The notes: generated by a model not told the origin, from the letters alone. 64,000 nt of DNA from Acheta domesticus (GCA_031308135.1 JAHLJT010008756.1:73753821-73817820); one strand, 5' to 3'; positions 21,722 to 33,064 are shown, numbered from the stretch's first letter. Numbers and translations: made by a program.

Positions 21722-22790
21722 CGGTTAGTGGTTACAGTATTTGCAGCAATAATCCAGAAAAGCAAGAATAATTTCCCAGAAGGCTTCTGAAGTGAACTTT
21801 CAAATTTTTGAATACCATCATCAGCGATCAAAACTTCTTACAGCAACGAAATGTGTCGTTAGTTCTGAAGTTTAATTTATTCAGTCTCCTTCAGTCTATT
21901 TCCTTTCATAAGAATAAGAATATTATCAACATTATACAATCATCATGACCGACAACAATGGGATAAATTTGAAGAATTTTGAATCCACTGTGTTGCCAAT
22001 TTGCGAAATGACAACTCATCAAACAAAGCCATTTTCACGACAGAGGTGATTGGGGCGATTTGAGCATAGTGGACTTTTGGTAATTACACTTTGAACGAAC
22101 GCAAACATTCCTCTTGGAGCTCGGCCTAAAGTTAATTTTATTTATATCTAGTTCTTAATTCTAACTTCGGAGAACCACCTGGACATCTGGTGCAGGCCCA
22201 GGACTGCATGGAAAATGATTAATTTTAATGTTATTCGTAGTATAAAAGACTGAATAAATTTAATACATATATTAATTCAAAGAAAAAAAAGAATACAATT
22301 AGCAACGTGATAATTATTATGGGCTGAAGCAATGAAGTTGCTTGCAATGTTGCTGATGCAGACAGTTAAAGTACACCTGGAAAGTCTGGTTAAAATACCA
22401 CCTGTTGGTGAAATACATTGCCGTTGAAGTTGATAATGGCTGATTACTGGCGGGTGATGAACCCAGGCCCGTTTAAAGGTGAAGATTCCAGCGATCCGAC
22501 TGGATACCGCATGCGATGCTGGTGAGATCGATGGCCTCGTGGTAATTGCAGTAATCAGGCCACCTGCCACTGCGACGCACAGCGTGGAGGGGATAAACTT
22601 GTTGAATATTGGTGGCACGTGTCAATGCAGGGAGGCCACAGAAGACAGCCACATAGAGCGTAGAGGTGATAAACTAATTGATTTAAATGGAACAGTTAAT
22701 GAGTTCGGCCACGTGTTCATATGGTGAACTTGTACAGCTGCCATGTGAGCAGCGCGAAGTGTACGTTGTCGCGATCTGCACAACTGGTTG
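21722..22790. other. Unassigned stretch
   Basis: AT-rich to about 22320, then more mixed. A small internal similarity links GTGGAGGGGATAAACTTGTT (about 22583) with GTAGAGGTGATAAACTAATT (about 22660). No coding motif seen. Confidence 0.35.
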
Positions 22791-23130
22791 AACTAATTAA
22801 AACATAGTTCATCCGCTCGGGACTTAGGAATTGTGATACGAGACAAGAGGTTGATAATCTGTGAGGCAATGCGATACACTGCTCACTTACGTTAGCACAG
22901 AAACACTGCGGAGCATGACGGTATCTGCCCGCTAAGGAAGCCACTGGCCGGCTAATTATTCACTAATTAAGATATAGTTCCTCCGTTCGGCACTCAGAAA
23001 TTGTGATACGAGAAAGGAGGTTGATAGTCTGCGAGAAAATGTGATGCAATGTTCGCAGGAGTGGCACAAAACACCGCGGGCACTACACGTTTATCCGCGC
23101 AGGAGAATACCAGCCAACTGAATTTGCTTT
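22791..23130. repeat. Diverged tandem duplication, about 170-bp unit
   Basis: The block beginning ACTAATTAAAACATAGTTC (22792) recurs as ACTAATTAAGATATAGTTC (22962). Both are followed by a GGCACT/GGGACT step, AATTGTGATACGAGA, GAGGTTGATA and a GCACAAAACACYGCGG-like step. Confidence 0.8.
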
Positions 23131-25629
23131 GTTCATCAAGCGAGCGTGAAAACACACGTCGCATAATTGGCAGTTGCAGGCAGTCGTTTTGCCGAGGGGC
23201 AAAGGGGGCGGCGCACACTGGGCTCAAATGGTCCGAAATGCGCGCATTGAAAGAAAAAACAAAATTTGCAGCAATGGCACATAATATGACTGTGTATACT
23301 ATTTATGAATTCCTGATTCCAATTTCAAGTTTTATTTCACATTTTGATTGCGATATATACAAGAAAAAAAGCATTCAAAACGAAGCATTTTTGTCAATAA
23401 AATTAATCTCCATGTTATTTAAATGGGAAAATAGGTCTCACTTTAAAAGGCTGTAACTTTTTTCCTCCTCCGTCCTCCCCAACAGGATTTTTAGGAAAAG
23501 TATTCTATTTATATACCTACATGTTAAGATTAAATGCAGCTGCGTCCACCTGCGTCCGTGAAAATGACAGCGTTTTGTAAAAAGTTTAACATACTAGAAA
23601 AGCTACGCGCCATGCCCGGAACCTGCGCGTGCGCGTGAGCACGCGCGCTTCTTGATACCAGTGACTATCATGACAAATTGGAGCTCGAACATTTGAATTT
23701 TGTCACCTACACTATTTCATTCACAAGATATTGATTGTAACAAGCTAGTAAGGGAAGTAACAATACCTAAAAATTACGATGAAAAAATACATAAGAACGT
23801 GAAAAGAGATGCACAAATTAATTGTAATATCGTCAACATTAGGTTTATTTCTTCGCTAGAGTTGGTAACAACAAGGGTTACATCTTTACTTTGCTATGCA
23901 AGTAGCTTTTTAGGGGGTGACTGTCATACATGCTACTATTTTGTACATAATGCTTGTGACTTAGGTTTTTCAAGAACAATTATTTCTTTAATTGTTTCAA
24001 CTGCAATAATTGAAGGAAAGAGTGTATAGTTTATTTTGGAGTTAGTAGAATAAAATTATATCAGTTTACGGTTTAATTGCGTTTTCACTAGTGTAAGATA
24101 ATACATCACAATTACTTTTAGCACAGTGAGTATTTTCGATCTTATTGTATTATGTTATACGATGCAGTTATATGAATTTGTAACTTCATTAATTGTGCAT
24201 GTCTTGAACAACATAACCTTTGAAAAGCAATATGTTTTTCTGGCAATAACATTTGCCAAGTTGCTGTAAGCAAATGCTAATGAAAATAAGCCACGTTGCC
24301 CGGAAAAAGAAAAATATCTTCTTAAATCAGCCTCTCACATTTGGCTAAGTGAAATATTACACGTAAGATGACGTTTGTTTCTCATTGTTTTAAGAACCGG
24401 TCAAAAGTAGCATTTCTTCAGAAATAATTTTAGTTAAATTGGGAAAATTGTTTTTTACGTTCCTCTTTAAATGAACAGAAACATTACGAAAAGAAGCAAG
24501 ATTAGATAATCATCCCAAAGACGTTTTGAAGAAATCTTATGTTCACACTGAGTGAATAGATTGTAAAGAGTGTTTGCTTTAGTAATTTATGGCAAGTTAT
24601 TTAATTTGTTTTTACACCAACGTTGGTGCTTGAAAAGAAGTATCGAAATCTTTGTTAGAAATGCAGCAACATACTCTTCTTTGAGGTATAATTTTGAAAC
24701 TACACATTTTTGTTTATTCAAAACATTTTAAAAATTATATGCTAAAAAACAAAAACAGAAATGGTCTTAAGTTTAAGGCCATTCAATCAGTAAATCTACA
24801 AAATATACGGTTTTTTTAATTCAACATTATTTATCTCTTTAAAATTCAATGAAAACCTTTAAATATAATCGTTTGGAGGGAAGTACTGTGTAATACTCTA
24901 AAGTCCTTACAGGAAAATTAAAAAAATATTGTAGACTTTCAAAAGTTGTGAAATTTGTGCATTGTGGTGCAGAAGTTTTGAAATATGTAGTCATTGTTGC
25001 ACATTGTTATCAATAATCTGTATGGTTGTAATTATTTTTTCATACATATGATGTATTGCTTTTGTCACATGTTCCCAATGGAATTATCCAGTATGCTGAG
25101 ATGGAAGTATAGTAATAAATATTGTGTATTGTTTGTTTTGTAGTAAATAAAATTACTTTTAAATACAATTTTGTTGCTACATAATCATTGAAACTGTCCC
25201 TCAAACTTCTGTAATGATATTTATGTGCCAAAAAATATAACAAATCTCCCAAGAAAATTGTATTTGTGATTATAGAATTTAATTTTTTGTTATTATTTTT
25301 ATGACTGTGGAAATTTCTTTTGAAACATTTACTTTTGATAAGGACAAATATTTAATAGTATTTCTTTAATTTTTAAGTGAAATTGTAAAGAATCATGGTG
25401 TGTTGCTGGAGTCAGTTATCAACATAGTGGTGAAGCTGCTTATAAACTTGTATTATTGAAAAAATAATGAGTTGCACCATTAAACACAATCTCTAAAATT
25501 AACTTCCATCATATAGTGTACTAAAGGGCATCACAAGTACGTCTTCATTTTTCAAATTTTTCTTTCCTTTTATTAAATATTCAAGGCAAAATATAATTTT
25601 TGTTCAATTTTCTTAATATCTCCTCTAAA
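23131..25629. other. AT-rich stretch, nothing recognised
   Basis: A 109-codon plus frame at 23700-24029 and shorter frames show no known domain and no splice support. No repeat family was recognised. Confidence 0.4.
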
Positions 25630-26473
25630 ACTATTGGTGTTAAAAAGTGCATACTTTGCTGCAATATTTGCAATTTCCAATTTTCGAAAATTCAGAGAGT
25701 CCAATGAAAATGAGATACATGCCATTCTTTTAAAAGTTTCACTTCTATCCGTGGGAAAAGATTTATAAAAACATTTTGAGTAATTTTTGAAAAATTGTTA
25801 AAAAAATTACTTATCTATATTTTGTGGGAAAATTTCACGAAATCTACTCATATTTTCGAAAAATCGCACATGATCTTATTTCATGATCTGTCATTAAAAT
25901 CATATTTCATTATGGAAAAATATCTATCTTCTTCAATATTAATGTTGTAAGAAGACGACCCAAACAATTGCACTTTCTCAGTTTTCAACAAATATTTCGT
26001 TTCAATGAACATGAGACCTGCACCCTTCTCTTAAGAGTCCTTTACACTATTCGAGGACATAGTTTAATCCAAAAAAATTGAGTCATGTTTGAGAATATTT
26101 TGAAAATAGTTTTGAGTCTTCTTGTAATGTATCTTCAAAATTCAAAATATCCGTTTGAAACTCCTAAAGCCTCGAGTTCTTTCAGATCGATTGGGAATAC
26201 CAATTTTGGAGAATATCAGCAGAACGTTTAGGCGCTAGTGTTGACCAGAGACAAGCGGACAGACGTTTTGTCGTCAATCGATTTTTAGGTACCAATGACC
26301 CACAAAACATGAATTCTGGCTACATCACGTTTTGGAGGAAGTCATTTACTATCCATGATTTTCGTTACCAGGGACTGGCAATAAGTGTTTTTCTGCCGAA
26401 AATTCGCCAAATTTTAACAATTACGTAACTTTCTCTTCTTACGAAGTACCCTCCTAAGGGCGAGGAAGTAAAA
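25630..26473 (+). repeat. Family R copy
   Basis: Carries 'AATTTTCGAAAATTCAGAGA', 'GTTGTAAGAAGACGACCCAA', 'CGAGTTCTTTCAGATCGATT', 'GCGCTAGTGTTGACCAGAGA' and a terminus GCGAGGAAGTAAAAACG. Its 3' third has a duplicated 'accagggac' block. Confidence 0.75.
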
Positions 26474-27283
26474 ACGTAGTGTTTGCTAATAGCAATCGCA
26501 GTGATGCGTTGATCTTTTGTCATCTCTTAAATCGCGGGATTGATTTGTAGGTAAAGTAGGTCACTTCGACGAGTGCAAAGCGACTATATTGCATTCAGTT
26601 TGATCCGTTACATGTTCACGACTGTTGAACCGCGAGAACAAATTGTTTTCCAGGAAGATTAAAATTTTAAGTACATTGCATTATATTGTAAATTATTAGA
26701 AGGATTGCTTCTATCGGTCCGTTAAGAAGAAAGTGCATAATTTTTTTGTTTAATAACATGAGTTCGGATGTTGGAAAAGGTCAGATCCTTTACAAGAGTT
26801 ACAACGCTTTTATTTTCTGGTAAATAACATTAACAATATACAACATATTTTATTTAGATTTCAGGAATTTTTTTTAAAATTTCTTTCACTCGTCAATATT
26901 AATAAGTGAAATTGTTAAAAACATCCAGAAGTCTGTCAAAAAAAATGGAGCAATCGTAACCGAGAGAACAGCAGAGTATTTTTTGGATTAAGAAGTAATA
27001 TATTGGAAAAAATACCCTCGAAATAAAACCCGAAAAATTTTTGCCAATACTGAAATTTCTGCAAAAATATTAAAAATAAAAAAGAAAATAACCGAAATAT
27101 TAGCAACTATATTGACGGCCATTAACACTACTGAGCCGTTGAACGCCGATCAATTTGGCAATTCTGCTTTGAAAACTGCAAAATTGTTTAAAAAAATACT
27201 TTAATTTTTGGCCTATGAGACCTTCCGTTCATAAAGTTCATGCTCATGGCAAGGAGATCATTAAACATCATGAGTTACCTGTA
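26474..27283. other. AT-rich stretch upstream of the gypsy element
   Basis: Nothing recognised. The sequence directly before the element is the insertion site. Confidence 0.4.
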
Positions 27284-27288
27284 GGTAT

Positions 27289-27704
27289 TGTAGTATGCGG
27301 ACGGCAGTTCAAAGTTGCCGCGCTAACTGCGCGGCAAAGAGCGCCGGCAGCATGTTCCCGCCTCCGGCAGCGCGCAGCACAGAGCGTCGGCATCAGGCGC
27401 GCTGAGCTTCGTCAAGCGCGCCAAGGGTGTGCTCAGAAACCAGCCACGCCTGTTACCTGGGCTCCGCGCACTGGTGAACCGGCCAATCAGGGGAAGCCGC
27501 GGGAAGCCTTGCGCGGGAGCTGGCCCAAATAAAAGGACGCCGACGGAGGATCACCGGCAGTAGAGCGCTCGGCGTGGTTTCAGCCAGATGGCATATTGTT
27601 TTTTGTATATGAAGTTTTGTGGTAACTGTACATAGCGGCCGAGTTGGCCCAGATTTTTGTAAATAAATATTCTTATGGAAAGTGAGTGTTTTTGAGTTAT
27701 AACA
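27289..27704 (+). repeat. 5' LTR of the gypsy element
   Basis: 416 bp, TGTAGTATG...TTATAACA. It holds a CCAAT-like site (GGCCAATCAG, 27481), a TATA-like AAATAAAAGG (27527-27536) and a polyadenylation signal AATAAA (27662-27667), so U3, R and U5 can be placed roughly. It acts as promoter for the genomic RNA. Confidence 0.96.
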
Positions 27705-27705
27705 G

Positions 27706-27722
27706 TGGCGACGAGTAAAAAG
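27706..27722 (+). promoter_or_regulatory. Primer-binding site, probably tRNA-Ser
   Basis: TGGCGACGAG begins one base after the LTR. It is the reverse complement of a tRNA 3' end of the form CTCGTCGCCA, which fits a tRNA-Ser whose acceptor strand starts GACGAG. The match covers about 10 nt; beyond that it fails. The tRNA identity is inferred from known tRNA sequences. Confidence 0.6.
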
Positions 27723-27726
27723 GAGA

Positions 27727-30700
27727 ATGAACGCGGAACAATTTTCACAACTGATGGCGTGTCTACAGCAGCAACAGCAGCAGCAGATGGCGATGATGGT
27801 GCAGACATTGCAGCAAGCGGCAATTTCCTCACGACCGAGCAGCCCAGCCCCGCCGTTCGCAACTTACGATGCAGCAGAGGAAACCTGCGAAGAATATGTG
27901 GCCAGATTGGAGCAACATTTGTTATGCTATGATATTAAAGAGGAATCTCGTAAAAGAGCATTTTTTCTGGCCACAATCGGCGCACCGTTAAATAGGTTGT
28001 TACGTAAGTTAAGCAAGGAAGAAGAGATTTCGCAGGTGTCATACGATATACTTAAACAGCGGCTGCTAGCTCATTTTTCGAGGGAGACGCATTTAGTGGC
28101 GGCACGCTACAAGTTTTATTCATCCAGAATGAAGCCAGGCCAAACGCATGCCGATTGGGCGACGGAGTTGAAGGGTTTGGCGAAGCGTTGTGCGTTTGAA
28201 TGCAACACAGAGAAATCGTATGCGGAGTCATTGATACGGGACATGTTGGTAATGCATACGCCGGAAAAAGAAGTTCGGTGGGCATTATTGCAACAAAACA
28301 ACCCGTCTTTGGAAGACGCCTTAAAATTAGCAACATCGTATGAGGTAACGAAGCATACGGCGCATCAGATGACGTTAGGCGATAGAGCAGCAAGAGATGT
28401 AGAGGAAATGAGTGTACAGGAGGAAAATTGGGTAGCCAAGCCACGAAGCAGGAAGCAGCAGGAGAAGAAAAGTCCTTCCACCAGCAGAGGCAAGCTATTG
28501 AAGTCTTGTAGACAGTGTTTTATTAGTCACGACAGGAAGGTTTGCAGATTCCTCAGAGCGGAGTGCTACAAGTGCGGTAAGAAAGGGCATATTAGAGAAG
28601 TGTGCAACAGTGGTTCTGCTGAAAACAGACGACAAGAAATGGACATCGATGAGGTGAGCGGGCACGTCAGAGAAGGACGCAGCAGTGGTTATGCCGAAAG
28701 CCAGCGGCAAGAAAGAGGCATCGATGAAGGGGATGGTGATTGTATTTATTCAGTTATGCAGTGTGATGACAAAAGTAAATTGTTTGTAAACTTGGAAATA
28801 GGTGGTAAATCTGTATTATTCCAGGTGGATACAGGTGCAGCAGCAACTCTAATAAGCATGACTACTTATGAGCAGCTGGGTTCTCCGCCTTGCGCCTCGC
28901 TGAACACAGTTTTTTATGGATATGCTAGACAGAGAATCAAGACGAAAGGTAAGATAAGCCTGCTAGCGAAATACAAAGCGATGGAAAGACAAGTAACACT
29001 GGTGGTTGTGGACAGTCGTGATGCGGTTAACATTCTAGGAATGGATGTTTTCACAATTTTTGGATTTACGGTTCAGGACGCGTTTGTCATTCAGACTAGC
29101 GCCCTGCCAAAGGAGGTAAAGAATGTGATAGATTTGAATTCAGAAGTTTTTTCGGAGCAATTGGGAAAATGCAAATTTTTTGAGGCGCATTTGCAGTTGA
29201 AGAAAGATGCCACCCCTAAATTTTTTAAAGCACGACCTGTTCCCCTGGCAGTGAAAGATAAAGTAAAAAAGGAAATCGACAGGTTAGTAGATTTGGACGT
29301 CTTGACCCCCGTCAGTACTAGTGCATGGGCAACTCCAGTAGTCATAGTAAAAAAGAAAGACGGTAAAATTAGAATGTGCGGAGATTTCAAGAGCACCGTT
29401 AATGCGCAACTCATGGTAGAGCAGTTCCCCATCCCCAGAGCAGAAGAGCTTTTTCAGAAGCTAGCGGGCGGGCAGAGATTTTCAAAAATAGATTTGCGGG
29501 ACGCGTATCTGCAGATCCCGTTAGATGAAGAGTCTGCGAACTTATTGGTAATTAACACACCGTTCGGGCTTTACCGATACAACCGGTTGCCTTTCGGGGT
29601 CGCTTCAGCTGCGGCTATTTTCCAGCGCTGCCTGCATACGCTGACAGCCCAGGTGAAGGGCAGCGCCAACTACCTAGATGATATAGTGGTAACGGGCGAG
29701 TCGGAGGAGGAACATCTACAAAACTTGAATCTCTTATTAAAGACTTTAAATGAATGGGGCCTAAGGGTTAACTTGGATAAGTGTGATTTTTTTAAAGAAC
29801 AGATTACTTATCTAGGTCACGTGTTGGATAGCTCGGGGATCAGGCCAACCGGAGAAAACTCAACGGCGATTCAGCAGCTTCCGGTTCCTGTTAATTTGCA
29901 GCAGCTACAGTCATTTCTGGGGAAGATTAATTACTATGGCAAATTTATCAAGAACATGGCGGAAATAGCAGCACCCCTCAACGCGTTGCGTAAGAAAGGC
30001 GTAAAATGGCATTGGTCGGCAGATTGTGACAAGGCATTTCGGAGGTTGAAAGAGAATTTAATGCAGGCAGTTAAATTGGAACATTTTTTGCCAGATAGAA
30101 CGACTATACTAGCTGTAGATGCATCAGAATATGGTATTGGGGCAGTCCTTTCGCAGAAGGATGCTAAGGGTGTTGAGCGGCCAATTGCTTGTGTGTCAAA
30201 AACGTTGAATGTTCACCAGAAGAATTACTCTCAGATAGAAAAAGAAGCTTTAGCAATTGTATACGGCGTGAGAAAATTCAACGAATACTTGTATGGGTCA
30301 AAGTTCATAATCATTACTGATCATAAGCCGTTGGTGTCTTTGTTCTCGCCACACAAGCGTATCCCAGATAATACGGCGCGTAAGATGCAAAGGTGGGCGC
30401 TTTTCCTGTCTGATTATAGTTACAGGATACTTTACAGATCTACATATCAGCATGCTAACGCAGATGCACTATCCCGTCTTCCGCAAGGGCCGGATGCAAC
30501 TTTTGACTCTGAGGACATCGCCTGTCTCCAGCTGGACCAAGCCGAAGAGGAGGCAGTATCAGGTTTTCCAGTCTCGTCATATCAAGTGGCAAAGGAAACA
30601 AAGAAGGATCCGCAGCTCAGGCAAGTGCTGTACCACGTGCAAACTGGTTGGTCCAGCGCGCATAGGCGAACCAGGGCGCTGACGGAATGGTATAAGCTCC

Positions 30701-31866
30701 AACACAGGCTGTCGGTTAAGGGCGGCGTATTATTACTGGCTAGCGATGAAGGAGTTAGGGTAGTGATTCCGCATAAGTTGCGACCAAAGGTATTACGCCT
30801 TTTACATGAGGGTCATTGGGGTATAGCCAGGACAAAGCAAGCAGCCCGCCGTTATTGTTATTGGCCAGGAATAACCAAAGATATAGAGGAGATGAGCAAG
30901 CATTGCGAAGCATGCCAAACTAGTCAGGCAGCGCCGAGAGCGGATTTAAGCTCATGGCCCCAACCCTGCGAGCCGTGGGACCGCATACATGTAGATTTTG
31001 CGGGTCCTTTCTTAGGGCATATGTGGTTGTTAGTAGTGGACGCATTGTCAAATTATCCGTACGTGATGCGCATGCAACACACAACTGCACCACATACAAT
31101 AGATGCTTTGAAGAAAGTTTTCGTAACAGAAGGCCTCCCACGAGTATTGATCTCCGATAACGGCCCGCAGTTCATATCAGCGGAATTTCAAAAATTTTGT
31201 AAAAGTAGCGGGATACAGCACATTTTGGCTCCACCGTTCCATCCTCAGTCAAATGGAGAGGTGGAAAGATTAGTGCAGACGTTCAAGTCAGCCATGCTTA
31301 AAGCAACTAGAGCGGGTGCATCAGTAGAGCAGGCGTTACTTAGCATGTTGACCACCTATAGGACGTTACCAAATATGTCAGGTAGAAGCCCCGCTCAAGT
31401 ATTGCATGGTCGGCAGCCCCGTACCTTATTGTCCTTGTTATTTCCGGAAGAAGTGCCAGTGTCAACCAAAGGCGCTAAATTCAAGAGAGGAGATAAGGTA
31501 CTGGTAAGAGTGTACGGAAGTAATTGTAAGTGGCAACCAGCAATAGTAACTGCAATAAGAGGAGGCAGAGTTTACGTCCTCAGGACAGAAGATAGATCAA
31601 TCTCTCGGCATCAATCACAGATTAGGAGACGGTACTACGATTCTGTAGTAGATAAGCAACAGGCGGGGGGGGCAGCGCAGAGCAGGGCAACAGAAAGTGT
31701 AATGCGTTTTCCCTTTTCAAGCCAGCAGGAGGAGCGGCCCACACTGGATTCCGGCGCAACCATCGAGGAGCCATCTCTACAGTCGCAGCAGCGGCCGGCA
31801 TTGCGGAGGAGCAACCGACTGCGTCGTTTCACCCCCTACATCACAACTTCGGTGGGGAGGGTGTAG
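27727..31866 (+). CDS. Gag-Pol polyprotein, single frame, 1379 aa
   Basis: Encodes every function for retrotransposition in one frame, with no frameshift between gag and pol. The N-terminus is Q-rich (CAG run), followed by a gag capsid-like region. Next comes a pair of zinc knuckles: an atypical C-x2-C-x3-H-x4-C at residues 261-273 and a canonical C-x2-C-x4-H-x4-C at 280-293. The aspartic protease has DTGA at 368. The reverse transcriptase has YLDD at 649-652, and RNase H starts with VDAS around Asp798. The integrase has an HHCC finger (His1027, His1030, Cys1060, Cys1063) and the D,D-35-E triad at about Asp1090, Asp1144 and Glu1180. All catalytic residues are present. The ATG lies 22 bp after the LTR in GAGAATGAAC. 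The stop TAG lies inside the 3' LTR. How Gag is made in excess over Pol is not evident. Confidence 0.97.
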   Translation: MNAEQFSQLMACLQQQQQQQMAMMVQTLQQAAISSRPSSPAPPFATYDAAEETCEEYVARLEQHLLCYDIKEESRKRAFFLATIGAPLNRLLRKLSKEEEISQVSYDILKQRLLAHFSRETHLVAARYKFYSSRMKPGQTHADWATELKGLAKRCAFECNTEKSYAESLIRDMLVMHTPEKEVRWALLQQNNPSLEDALKLATSYEVTKHTAHQMTLGDRAARDVEEMSVQEENWVAKPRSRKQQEKKSPSTSRGKLLKSCRQCFISHDRKVCRFLRAECYKCGKKGHIREVCNSGSAENRRQEMDIDEVSGHVREGRSSGYAESQRQERGIDEGDGDCIYSVMQCDDKSKLFVNLEIGGKSVLFQVDTGAAATLISMTTYEQLGSPPCASLNTVFYGYARQRIKTKGKISLLAKYKAMERQVTLVVVDSRDAVNILGMDVFTIFGFTVQDAFVIQTSALPKEVKNVIDLNSEVFSEQLGKCKFFEAHLQLKKDATPKFFKARPVPLAVKDKVKKEIDRLVDLDVLTPVSTSAWATPVVIVKKKDGKIRMCGDFKSTVNAQLMVEQFPIPRAEELFQKLAGGQRFSKIDLRDAYLQIPLDEESANLLVINTPFGLYRYNRLPFGVASAAAIFQRCLHTLTAQVKGSANYLDDIVVTGESEEEHLQNLNLLLKTLNEWGLRVNLDKCDFFKEQITYLGHVLDSSGIRPTGENSTAIQQLPVPVNLQQLQSFLGKINYYGKFIKNMAEIAAPLNALRKKGVKWHWSADCDKAFRRLKENLMQAVKLEHFLPDRTTILAVDASEYGIGAVLSQKDAKGVERPIACVSKTLNVHQKNYSQIEKEALAIVYGVRKFNEYLYGSKFIIITDHKPLVSLFSPHKRIPDNTARKMQRWALFLSDYSYRILYRSTYQHANADALSRLPQGPDATFDSEDIACLQLDQAEEEAVSGFPVSSYQVAKETKKDPQLRQVLYHVQTGWSSAHRRTRALTEWYKLQHRLSVKGGVLLLASDEGVRVVIPHKLRPKVLRLLHEGHWGIARTKQAARRYCYWPGITKDIEEMSKHCEACQTSQAAPRADLSSWPQPCEPWDRIHVDFAGPFLGHMWLLVVDALSNYPYVMRMQHTTAPHTIDALKKVFVTEGLPRVLISDNGPQFISAEFQKFCKSSGIQHILAPPFHPQSNGEVERLVQTFKSAMLKATRAGASVEQALLSMLTTYRTLPNMSGRSPAQVLHGRQPRTLLSLLFPEEVPVSTKGAKFKRGDKVLVRVYGSNCKWQPAIVTAIRGGRVYVLRTEDRSISRHQSQIRRRYYDSVVDKQQAGGAAQSRATESVMRFPFSSQQEERPTLDSGATIEEPSLQSQQRPALRRSNRLRRFTPYITTSVGRV
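31851..31861 (+). promoter_or_regulatory. Polypurine tract
   Basis: GGTGGGGAGGG directly before the 3' LTR, the expected primer for plus-strand synthesis. It is also coding, because the gag-pol frame runs through it. Confidence 0.75.
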
Positions 31867-32277
31867 TATGCGGACGGCAGTTCAAAGTTGCCGCGCTAAC
31901 TGCGCGGCAAAGAGCGCCGGCAGCATGTTCCCGCCTCCGGCAGCGCGCAGCACAGAGCGTCGGCATCAGGCGCGCTGAGCTTCGTCAAGCGCGCCAAGGG
32001 TGTGCTCAGAAACCAGCCACGCCTGTTACCTGGGCTCCGCGCACTGGTGAACCGGCCAATCAGGGGAAGCCGCGGGAAGCCTTGCGCGGGAGCTGGCCCA
32101 AATAAAAGGACGCCGACGGAGGATCACCGGCAGTAGAGCGCTCGGCGTGGTTTCAGCCAGATGGCATATTGTTTTTTGTATATGAAGTTTTGTGGTAACT
32201 GTACATAGCGGCCGAGTTGGCCCAGATTTTTGTAAATAAATATTCTTATGGAAAGTGAGTGTTTTTGAGTTATAACA
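31862..32277 (+). repeat. 3' LTR of the gypsy element
   Basis: 416 bp, the same length and, read base by base, the same sequence as 27289-27704. Its first five bases supply the stop codon of gag-pol. Confidence 0.96.
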
Positions 32278-32282
32278 GGTAT

Positions 32283-32828
32283 GAATACATTTTTAACACA
32301 ATTGTTTTATTTAACTTGTAAATGAAAATATCACCAGAGAGTGTGAAGTAGGGACCATGTTTCAAATGTTGGCAATATAGTAGTTGCAAATCAATGTAAT
32401 AATTTCTTTAAGTTCCATAATAACATTACTTTATAAAATTAAGCTTTTAATTTATTCACAATTTTGCAATTTTGTAATTGACTCAAGAAGGTACTCTTGT
32501 TAATAGTTTCATTCTAATCATGAAACTGAACAAGTTAAATGAAACTGAACAAGTCAATATATTGCATTCAATAAGTATTCTAATATATTGCACCATCAAG
32601 CTGTAAAACTAGTGACATACGTCCTAAATGTAGACGAATTACTAACGTAGAAAACATATTAGCTCTAATTGTTCCAGGTTGATTCCAGGAAACTTTTAAG
32701 GTTCCCATTGTCTTGCATGTTACACATGAAAATAAGTACTTTCTCTGCACTGTTGATTCACTACATTACCTCAGAAAATCATTCATTAGTTAAAACTTCA
32801 GCCGACAGTCTTGTTTCGTTATTTTCAG
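32283..32828. other. AT-rich stretch before a possible exon
   Basis: Nothing recognised. Ends in a good polypyrimidine tract and AG (TTTCGTTATTTTCAG) at 32814-32828. Confidence 0.4.
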
Positions 32829-33046
32829 GAACTTTATCTCAAGAGGCTACAGAGCATAGAAATAAAGAATTTAGAAAATTTCGATGCCAAAAGTCTAGAA
32901 AGATGTCAAGAAAGGACAATTTAACGGACATTTTTCGAAGATTTTTATTGACATCTGATCCCTTGCTCTCCCATTATAGAGAATCCAGTAAAATGAAAAA
33001 GAAGAAAATATTACCGCATGATCTTGACCTTTGCCTGAGAGATTAA
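32829..33046 (+). CDS. Possible terminal coding exon, function unknown
   Basis: The 125-codon open frame at 32669-33046 changes character at 32829, right after a 3' splice-site-like TTATTTTCAG. From there it encodes about 72 residues, hydrophilic and Lys/Arg-rich, including SRKDNLTDIF, SDPLLSHYRE and LPHDLDLCL, ending in TAA. Composition and the charged amphipathic pattern look more like real protein than the surrounding chance frames. I do not recognise the family. If real, the gypsy insertion upstream would lie in an intron or upstream region of this gene. No upstream exon was identified. Confidence 0.3.
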
Positions 33047-33064
33047 AAGTAACACTCAGATATT

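Larger units (their letters stand above)
27289..32277 (+). mobile_element. Ty3/gypsy LTR retrotransposon, intact
   Basis: A 4989-bp element flanked by the perfect 5-bp duplication GGTAT (27284-27288 and 32278-32282). Its two 416-bp LTRs are identical as far as I can read them, both with TG...CA ends. It holds one uninterrupted gag-pol frame, a primer-binding site and a polypurine tract, and no env-like frame. Identical LTRs mean insertion too recent for mutations to have accumulated, so this copy may be mobile. The element is more GC-rich than its AT-rich surroundings. The domain order PR-RT-RNaseH-IN is that of Ty3/gypsy; a mag-like lineage is likely, but that needs a tree. Confidence 0.97.

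Noticed and set aside
23700..24029. 109-codon plus frame as a host gene
   Set aside because: No known domain, no splice signals and composition like the surrounding AT-rich DNA.
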